From assembly GCA_937876715.1 (NCBI GenBank), contig CALEGA010000076.1:1-10413 (forward strand): a stretch of DNA of 10,413 bases. The letters are read 5' to 3'. The notes under the pieces are model-generated. The model saw only the letters and a program-made list of their open reading frames with translations. It did no database searches and was not told the origin of the DNA. A program made the position numbers and the translations under genes. Below are positions 5,806-10,413 of this stretch, in pieces. This DNA is from an uncultured Candidatus Saccharibacteria bacterium. GTDB taxonomy: Bacteria > Patescibacteriota > Saccharimonadia > Saccharimonadales > Saccharimonadaceae. How positions within the stretch are numbered: position 1 is the first letter of the stretch; every line of letters starts with the position of its first letter.

Positions 5806-7020
5806 TTCAGTGTTATTATTTTCAGCTTCTTGGGCTTGGCGAGCTTTTTCTTCCTCTTCCTTGCGGAGGCGCTCCTCTTCTTCCGCCTTGAGTTGGTCGG
5901 CAGTTTTGAGGTGGTGAGTGATTTTTGCTTTAGCGGAGGCGACGGAGGCTTCGTTCGGAATCATTACATAGAGGTTTTGACCTGGCATAGAGTAGGTCTG
6001 TTGCATTGAACCGGTGCCGTCGAGAGAGACGGATTCGGTTTGCCAGTTTGGACCGGAGAGGAGTTGGAATTTGAGCATATCGAGGATTTCTGAGTAGGTG
6101 AACGAGGTTTCGAAAAGACCGTCGGCAGCGCGGAGGATTTCGGGGAATTTGAGGAGGTAGGCAGGGCTGGTGACTTTTTCGACAATCTTTGAGATAACTT
6201 GTTGTTGGTTTTCGCCGCGGTGGCGGTCGCCAGTGGCGTAAGCGTAGCGTTCGCGAGAGAAAGCGAGAGCGCAGGTGCCGTTGACGTGTTGAGTGCCGAG
6301 AGTGATGTGGCAAGCTTTGTTGGTGTGGGGGGTGAGGTCTTGATCGGAAGTGATGTCGATGCCGCCAATAGCGTCAACGATGGTTTTAAGAGCGTCGAAG
6401 CCGACTTTGACAGTGTAGTCAGTTTTGACGTCGAGGAGGTCTTCGATAGTTTGACGGCTCATATCGATACCGTAGATACCAGCGTGAGTGAGCTTATCGC
6501 GAAGACCGACAGTGCCGTGGAGTTGGACATAATAATCACGCGGGATGGAGACGAGGAGGATTTTGCCAGTGGTCGGATTGACGATGGCAAGGATATTGAC
6601 GTCGGAGCGGGCGCTGGTGTCGTGGACGGATGTGCGCGAGTCAGAGCCGGAGATAAGCACGGTGATTGGCTTGGTGCCGAAGTTAGGTTTTTCTTCTTTT
6701 GGTTCGTCGGGGTTGGTTTGGGAAGTTTCTTCGCCTTTGTCTTTCGAGATGCTCTTTAAGAAATCAAAAGTAGAGCCGAGGTAGTAGTTGCCGAGGAGGA
6801 CGAGGAAAGTAGTGACGGCGGCAGAGATAAAAAGGGAGATGACAATCGGATGGCGAGTACGGCGGTGTTCTTTCGGTTCTTTTTTGGGTTTACTATTTTT
6901 AGCTTTTGCCTTAGCTTTAGCGCGCGCTTTGGCGGCTTCTTGACTAGCAACAGAACGCGACAAAGATTTTTCGATCTTGTCGATTTGGTCAATGTTGGAT
7001 TTTGCTAACTTTTTTCCCAT
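5794..7020 (-). CDS. LytR-CpsA-Psr (LCP) family cell-wall glycopolymer ligase
   Basis: 408 residues. LCP enzymes move lipid-linked polymers (capsule, teichoic acid, arabinogalactan) onto peptidoglycan outside the membrane. The N-terminus is a long, very basic cytoplasmic stretch (1-57) including an Ala/Lys alternation (30-41). One membrane segment (about 58-80) and an acidic linker follow. The LCP domain (about 117-290) shows SGSDSR (124-129), SARSDVNIL (136-144), the IPRD motif (159-162), and FSRERYAYATGDRHRGENQQQ (254-274); these carry the Arg/Asp residues that hold the pyrophosphate and metal. A domain to about 370 and a Glu/Lys-rich helical tail (374-400) follow. The first ATG is used; no Shine-Dalgarno sequence precedes it and the promoter ends 9 nt upstream. 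It lies between der and the kinase gene, which fits the CpsA role in a capsule control set. Confidence 0.95.
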   Translation of the reverse strand: MGKKLAKSNIDQIDKIEKSLSRSVASQEAAKARAKAKAKAKNSKPKKEPKEHRRTRHPIVISLFISAAVTTFLVLLGNYYLGSTFDFLKSISKDKGEETSQTNPDEPKEEKPNFGTKPITVLISGSDSRTSVHDTSARSDVNILAIVNPTTGKILLVSIPRDYYVQLHGTVGLRDKLTHAGIYGIDMSRQTIEDLLDVKTDYTVKVGFDALKTIVDAIGGIDITSDQDLTPHTNKACHITLGTQHVNGTCALAFSRERYAYATGDRHRGENQQQVISKIVEKVTSPAYLLKFPEILRAADGLFETSFTYSEILDMLKFQLLSGPNWQTESVSLDGTGSMQQTYSMPGQNLYVMIPNEASVASAKAKITHHLKTADQLKAEEEERLRKEEEEKARQAQEAENNNTELTD

Positions 7021-7029
7021 ACGTCAAAT

Positions 7030-7058
7030 ATGGTAGCATATTCGGACGTTTTAGTCAA
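7030..7058 (-). promoter_or_regulatory. Promoter of the LCP gene, leaderless geometry
   Basis: TTGACT (7058-7053), a 17-bp spacer and TACCAT (7035-7030) on the minus strand. The -35 overlaps the stop codon of der. The predicted +1 is near 7023, about 3 nt before the ATG at 7020, and no purine-rich ribosome binding site is present. Confidence 0.65.
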
Positions 7059-8373
7059 TTTTATTGGCTTGGTCGTGTCTGTTGGAAGTGTCGTCGTGGA
7101 ACGAGAACATAATAGGTGTACCGAGGAAAGGATAGGCTTCGCGGAGCTTGTTCTCCAAAAAGCGTTTCCACGACCAATGGAGCGTCGAGAGACCGTGACC
7201 GTGAACGACGAACCAAGGCGGGCAAGTGTCGGTCTGGACGATGTATTTGGGCTTTGGACGGGTGTTTTTAAGACCGGCGGGAGCGTGTTCAAGAATAGCT
7301 TGGTTCAAAACCTTGTTGAGGTCAGAAGTTTTAAGCTCGGTGTGGCGCGCTTCGTCGATTTCGAGAGCGAGGTCGAAGAGTTTAGTGACGTTGGCGCCGG
7401 TTTCGCTGCTGGTCAGGACGACGGGCGCGAAAGGCAAGAAGTTGAAGTCATATTCAAGGTCGTCGAGGATTTTATCGGTGTTTTTGACGAGATCGGTTTT
7501 AGTGACGACGACGATAATTCCCTTGCCCGCCTCGACGATTTGTCCGGCGAGGGATTGGTCGAGCTTTGAGTGCGATTCGGTGCCGTCGATGAGGAGGGCA
7601 CAGATGTCAGATTCTTCGATTGCGGCGAGAGTGCGAATGGCCGAGAACTTTTCGATGCCAACTTCACGCTTTCCTGGTTTGCGCAAGCCTGCAGTGTCGA
7701 GGATTTCTAGGTTTCTACCTTTAAATTTTAACTCGACGCGGTTGATGTCGCGGGTGGTGCCTTGGCGAGAGCTGACGATAGCTTGTTGTTTTTTGGCGAG
7801 GCTGTTGAATAAGCTTGATTTGCCGACATTTGGGCGACCGATGAGAGAGATTTTTAGCGAGTCTTCTTTTTCTGATTTTATGTTAGGGATTATTTTGTAG
7901 ATGTTGTTTTTTAGTTCGTTGATGCCGTAGCCGGTGGTGGCGCTGACTTTGAAAGTTTCGGTCGGCTTGATGCCGAGGCTGCGAAATTCGTAAATGTCCA
8001 AAGATTGCCCGAGGTCGGATTTGTTAAGGACGAGGAAGACGGGTTTTTGAGACTTAAGCGCCATTTTGGCGATGCGTTTGTCTTTTTCGCTTGGATAGAG
8101 TGAGGAGTCTAAAGTTAGGAGAATGAGGTCGGCGGAGTCGATTGCTTCCAAAATTTGGTCTTGGATGCTTGCCTCGAATTCGTCAGCGGCGTCTTTTAAG
8201 CCGGCGGTATCAATCATCAAAAAGCGGTCGTCGATGCGGGCGGAGACGGAGTCACGCGTGGTGCCCTCTTCGCGGGCGACGATGGCGATGTTTTTACGAG
8301 CGAAGCGATTGAGCAGGCTCGATTTGCCGGCGTTGGTTTGTCCAACGAGGGCGACGATTGGCATTTTATTCAT
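7051..8373 (-). CDS. der: Ribosome assembly GTPase Der (EngA)
   Basis: 440 residues, the normal length for Der, an essential GTPase that acts in 50S subunit maturation. The double G-domain layout is diagnostic. Domain 1 has the P-loop GQTNAGKSS (11-19), GTTRD (37-41), DTAG (55-58) and NKSD (117-120). Domain 2 has GRPNVGKSS (179-187), GTTRD (205-209), DTAG (226-229) and TKTD (291-294). The C-terminal KH-like domain (about 341-430) contains the family stretch W-K-R-F-L-E-N-K-L-R-E-A and GTP. The first P-loop departs from the common GRPNVGKS but keeps all nucleotide-binding positions. The ATG at 8373 is chosen because a TATAAT ends 7 nt upstream. A second ATG at codon 4 is possible, and neither has a Shine-Dalgarno sequence. 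It is a housekeeping gene with no functional tie to the envelope genes. Confidence 0.98.
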   Translation of the reverse strand: MNKMPIVALVGQTNAGKSSLLNRFARKNIAIVAREEGTTRDSVSARIDDRFLMIDTAGLKDAADEFEASIQDQILEAIDSADLILLTLDSSLYPSEKDKRIAKMALKSQKPVFLVLNKSDLGQSLDIYEFRSLGIKPTETFKVSATTGYGINELKNNIYKIIPNIKSEKEDSLKISLIGRPNVGKSSLFNSLAKKQQAIVSSRQGTTRDINRVELKFKGRNLEILDTAGLRKPGKREVGIEKFSAIRTLAAIEESDICALLIDGTESHSKLDQSLAGQIVEAGKGIIVVVTKTDLVKNTDKILDDLEYDFNFLPFAPVVLTSSETGANVTKLFDLALEIDEARHTELKTSDLNKVLNQAILEHAPAGLKNTRPKPKYIVQTDTCPPWFVVHGHGLSTLHWSWKRFLENKLREAYPFLGTPIMFSFHDDTSNRHDQANKID

Positions 8374-8380
8374 ATATATT

Positions 8381-8409
8381 ATTATATCATAAAATCAGGG
8401 AAAAGAAAA
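8381..8409 (-). promoter_or_regulatory. Promoter of der, leaderless geometry
   Basis: A perfect TATAAT (8386-8381) on the minus strand, with a weak -35 TTTTCT (8409-8404) at 17 bp. The predicted +1 is near 8374, one base before the ATG. The -10 is convincing and the -35 is not. Confidence 0.6.
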
Positions 8410-8411
8410 CG

Positions 8412-8444
8412 CTTAAAACCTTAAAATTCCAAGGACTTTTTAAG
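8412..8444. repeat. Imperfect dyad between the divergent der and VTC promoters
   Basis: cttaaaa (8412-8418) pairs with ttttaag (8438-8444), and inside it cctt (8419-8422) pairs with aagg (8431-8434), with a short bulge on the right arm. The dyad covers the candidate -35 of the VTC gene and lies beside that of der. It could be an operator shared by both directions, or simply AT-rich chance symmetry. Confidence 0.3.
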
Positions 8445-8460
8445 ATTTATCGGGTATAAT
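8432..8460 (+). promoter_or_regulatory. Promoter of the VTC operon, leaderless geometry
   Basis: A perfect TATAAT (8455-8460) stands 6 nt before the ATG at 8467. A partial -35, AGGACT (8432-8437), lies 17 bp upstream and keeps only the central GAC. The predicted +1 coincides with the A of the ATG. AGGAG at 8461-8465 is one base from the ATG, too close to act as a normal ribosome binding site. Confidence 0.65.
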
Positions 8461-8466
8461 AGGAGT

Positions 8467-9228
8467 ATGAACATAAACGGTTTTTATGACGACAAGACGA
8501 TTCGACGGGTGGAGGAGAAGTATTTGATTACGAAAGAGCAGAAGACGGCGTTCCTCAAGAAAATTACGAAGAATTTGAAGCGGGACGAGTTTTATAAGGA
8601 AGAAGTGCTGAGCATTTATTTTGATACGGCGGGAAATGACCTTGCGATCAAGTCGATTGACCGGCCGGAGTTCCGCGAGAAGTTTCGGGCGAGGATGTAT
8701 AAGATGACGCGGGGGAAGTCGTCGGTGTTTCTTGAAGTGAAGTCGAAGATGGCAGCGAAAAAAGTGAAGATTGGGAATAAGCGCCGGTTGGTTTTGTCCG
8801 AACGAGAGTTTGAGAAGTTTATGAAAGGTGCGAAATTGGAAGAATTAGCGAAAGAGGGCGATTTTCGACAGAAGCAGATTGCGCGGGAGCTGGCGTATTT
8901 GATGGATTATTATAAGTTGGAACCGAAAATAATGGTGATGTCGGACAGAATTGCGTTTAAAGGAAAGGCGGAAGCGGAGTTTCGGCTGACGTTTGATGAG
9001 AATTTGCGGTTTCGGGAAGATAATTTAAGTTTCCGCAAGGGGAGCAAGGGCGAAAAGTATTTTCCAACTACCAATGAACCGAAAAAATGTATTATAATGG
9101 AAGTGAAAACTATGAGCGCGATGCCGCCGTGGTTCGTGAACGAGCTGAGTAAGCTCAAGATTTATCCGTCGAGATTTTCTAAATATGGAAAAATATATCA
9201 ATTAATAAACGAAAGGACTAAAAAATAA
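8467..9228 (+). CDS. VTC-domain polyphosphate polymerase-like protein
   Basis: 253 residues with no membrane segment, matching stand-alone bacterial VTC domains. In yeast Vtc4 this basic tunnel fold makes polyphosphate from ATP; for the bacterial single-domain proteins the product is inferred. Motifs in order are R-V-E-E-K-Y-L (14-20), S-I-Y-F-D (49-53), K-F-R-A-R-M-Y (72-78), F-L-E-V-K-S-K (88-94), K-R-R-L (105-108), R-L-T-F-D-E-N (173-179), I-M-E-V-K-T (210-215) and S-R-F-S-K-Y-G-K (235-242). The alternating basic and acidic residues are those expected to line a triphosphate/metal tunnel. The ATG is the only sensible start, since the first motif begins at residue 14. Its stop overlaps the next ATG (TAATG). 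It is the first gene of a three-gene operon, divergent from der. Confidence 0.9.
   Translation: MNINGFYDDKTIRRVEEKYLITKEQKTAFLKKITKNLKRDEFYKEEVLSIYFDTAGNDLAIKSIDRPEFREKFRARMYKMTRGKSSVFLEVKSKMAAKKVKIGNKRRLVLSEREFEKFMKGAKLEELAKEGDFRQKQIARELAYLMDYYKLEPKIMVMSDRIAFKGKAEAEFRLTFDENLRFREDNLSFRKGSKGEKYFPTTNEPKKCIIMEVKTMSAMPPWFVNELSKLKIYPSRFSKYGKIYQLINERTKK
9211..9217 (+). promoter_or_regulatory. Ribosome binding site for the DUF4956 gene
   Basis: GAAAGGA lies 10 nt before the ATG at 9228, inside the end of the VTC gene. The TAATG overlap (9226-9230) points to coupled translation. Confidence 0.65.
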
Positions 9229-9899
9229 TGTTTAACAGTGTGTTTGATACAGCGAGTGCGGGGTTGAACATTACGACGATACTTTCGTGTTCGGGCGTGG
9301 CGCTGGCGCTCGGGCTGGTGATTGCGTTTGTGCATATGAAGACTTCAAAAACGAGTCGAAACTTCCTGATTACGTTGACGATTTTGCCGCTTCTCGTCGA
9401 GGTTGTGATGTTGATGGTGAACGGGTCGCTCGGGACGTCGATTGCGATCCTCGGTGCGTTTTCGCTCATTCGGTTCCGTTCGATTGCAGGAAATTCGAAA
9501 GAGATTTCGAGCGTGTTCTTCGCGATGGCGGTCGGCTTGGCGCTGGGAATGGGTCATATTCTGTTCGCGGCGGTAATTACGGCGATTACGGTGGTGGTGA
9601 TTTTGGTCTTGTCGAAGACGAATATCTTTAATCTTTCCGCGCAACCGCAGACGCTCGAGATTACAATTCCCGAAGACCTCGATTATACGCACGTGTTTGA
9701 TGCGGAGTTTAAGAAATATACCTCGCATCACGAGCTGGTGCGGAGCAAAACGACCAATATGGGAAGTTTATATCAATTAACTTATGACGTGAGTTTGAAG
9801 AAAAGTGCGAACGAGAAAGAGTTTCTCGATGCGATTCGAGTGAAAAATTCCAACCTTAAAGTGCTGCTTTCCCACGTCTCCAAGGAGCAGCTGATTTAA
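9228..9899 (+). CDS. DUF4956-family membrane protein
   Basis: 223 residues. The N-terminal two-thirds is strongly hydrophobic, with probable membrane segments at about 18-36, 46-64, 69-82 and 95-128. The conserved stretch GAFSLIRFRSIAGNSKE (76-92) joins two of them and is the signature I used for the DUF4956 call; its Arg residues at the membrane edge could handle an anionic polymer. A soluble C-terminal domain (about 140-223) begins with a T-L-E-I-T-I-P strand and looks like a small alpha/beta fold. Its biochemical function is unknown. Overlapping stop/start codons with both neighbours show it is translated as one unit with the VTC protein and the sugar-binding protein. Partnership with the VTC domain, as its membrane channel or anchor, is inference from this context. 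Confidence 0.88.
   Translation: MFNSVFDTASAGLNITTILSCSGVALALGLVIAFVHMKTSKTSRNFLITLTILPLLVEVVMLMVNGSLGTSIAILGAFSLIRFRSIAGNSKEISSVFFAMAVGLALGMGHILFAAVITAITVVVILVLSKTNIFNLSAQPQTLEITIPEDLDYTHVFDAEFKKYTSHHELVRSKTTNMGSLYQLTYDVSLKKSANEKEFLDAIRVKNSNLKVLLSHVSKEQLI
9882..9887 (+). promoter_or_regulatory. Ribosome binding site for the carbohydrate-binding protein gene
   Basis: AAGGAG lies 11 nt before the ATG at 9899, inside the last codons of the DUF4956 gene. It is again followed by a TAATG stop/start overlap. Confidence 0.65.
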
Positions 9900-10413
9900 T
9901 GGAAGAAAAACGGAAGCGAAATTTATTTCCAACAATTTTAATAATTACAATTCCTTTAATGATTATTATTTTAGTAATTATATTTTTTGGAATAAAAAAT
10001 AATAATTTACATTTAGCAAACAACATCAACGATACGGGTGTGAACTGGGACAAGTATGAAGGACAGGAGATTGTGCTGTCGGGGAGTGGCAAGAAAGTGA
10101 TTAGCGCCGCGGGGGTTTATACCTTGTCGGGCGAGCTGTCCGATGGCTATGTGGAAGTGAACACGACGGGAGCGGTAAAATTGATTTTGAACGGCGTTTC
10201 GATTACGAATAATTCCGGTCCGGCGATTTATGTGGCGGAGGCAAAGTTAGTGACGGTGGAAACGGCGGCGGGGTCGGAGAATGTTTTGATGGACGGAGCG
10301 ATTTATTCGGGTTGGGACGAAGACGTTTGCGCGACGCTGTTTTCTCACGATGATATGGTCTTGCAAGGGTCTGGGACCTTGACCGTGAACGGGAACTTTG
10401 AGGACGGGATTGT
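9899..10413 (+). CDS. Membrane-anchored Cthe_2159-like carbohydrate-binding protein, N-terminal part
   Basis: 171 codons are visible and the frame continues past the window end. The basic start (MEEKRKR) and one hydrophobic segment (about 10-31) suggest a membrane anchor with the rest outside. From about residue 57 the sequence fits the DUF4353/Cthe_2159 pattern: I-S-A-A-G-V-Y-T-L-S-G-E-L-S-D-G (68-83), V-K-L-I-L-N-G-V-S-I-T-N (93-104), S-G-P-A-I-Y-V (106-112), E-N-V-L-M-D-G (127-133), and L-Q-G-S-G-T-L-T-V (155-163) followed by D-G-I. This short-strand pattern is typical of a right-handed beta-helix. The Clostridium thermocellum founder binds acidic polysaccharides and cellulose, so a glycan ligand is likely but unproven here. 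The start overlaps the DUF4956 stop (TAATG), with AAGGAG upstream. The anchor is encoded by markedly AT-rich codons (about 9920-10020), unlike the neighbouring genes. Confidence 0.85.
   Translation, partial: MEEKRKRNLFPTILIITIPLMIIILVIIFFGIKNNNLHLANNINDTGVNWDKYEGQEIVLSGSGKKVISAAGVYTLSGELSDGYVEVNTTGAVKLILNGVSITNNSGPAIYVAEAKLVTVETAAGSENVLMDGAIYSGWDEDVCATLFSHDDMVLQGSGTLTVNGNFEDGI

Noticed and set aside
6199..6759. Plus-strand open frame opposite the LCP gene
   Set aside because: Antisense shadow of a well-supported gene; no start signal or recognisable content.
9920..10020. AT-rich patch as a sign of a transferred segment
   Set aside because: It exactly covers the basic start and membrane anchor of the last gene, where Ile/Leu/Asn/Lys codons dominate. 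The frame is uninterrupted and composition returns to normal at once, so amino-acid content explains most of it.
1..10413. Alternative genetic code (TGA as Gly or Trp), as in some Patescibacteria
   Set aside because: All genes are open under the standard code, glycine and tryptophan use normal codons, and no gene needs TGA read-through. TGA is absent among the six visible stops, but six is too few to mean anything.
1..10413. tRNA, rRNA, CRISPR array, insertion sequence or riboswitch
   Set aside because: I found no cloverleaf, no direct-repeat/spacer pattern, no transposase and no gene-free stretch long enough for a leader RNA.

Overview
The window looks like chromosomal DNA from a monoderm-type (single-membrane) bacterium with Gram-positive-style envelope genes. 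My best guess is a Saccharibacteria/TM7-like member of the Patescibacteria. The reasons are the gene mix (LCP ligase, PHP-type CpsB phosphatase, fused CpsC-CpsD kinase, VTC/DUF4956 pair, very large surface protein), short intergenic gaps, and promoters placed almost on the start codons. A Firmicute is the main alternative. All genes read in the standard code. The six visible stops are TAA or TAG. There are no RNA genes, insertion sequences, CRISPR arrays or gene-free stretches over 100 bases.

Layout: two divergent blocks separate at about 8374-8466. To the left, on the minus strand and in transcription order, lie der (7051-8373), an LCP glycopolymer ligase (5794-7020), a CpsC/CpsD-like BY-kinase fusion (4411-5766), a CpsB-like phosphotyrosine phosphatase (3693-4400), and the first 1208 codons of a giant surface protein (3624 to beyond position 1). 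To the right, on the plus strand, is a tightly coupled operon: a VTC-type polyphosphate polymerase domain protein (8467-9228), a DUF4956 membrane protein (9228-9899), and a membrane-anchored protein resembling the Cthe_2159 carbohydrate-binding family (9899 to beyond the window end).

How they fit together: LCP, the BY-kinase and the phosphatase are the control and attachment parts of a capsule or cell-wall glycopolymer system (the CpsA, CpsB and CpsC/D roles). No glycosyltransferase, flippase or polymerase gene is visible. The next gene is instead a large modular surface protein with its own strong promoter, preceded by two dyad elements. The right-hand operon may be a split bacterial VTC-like machine: a cytosolic catalytic domain, a membrane partner and an outside sugar-binding domain.

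The most striking DNA-level pattern is promoter placement. Five sigma70-type promoters can be proposed, all with 17-bp spacing. Four put the predicted +1 only 0-4 nt before the ATG (der, LCP, BY-kinase, VTC gene), which predicts leaderless mRNAs. The surface protein gene alone has a normal ~30-nt leader with a GGAGG Shine-Dalgarno sequence.
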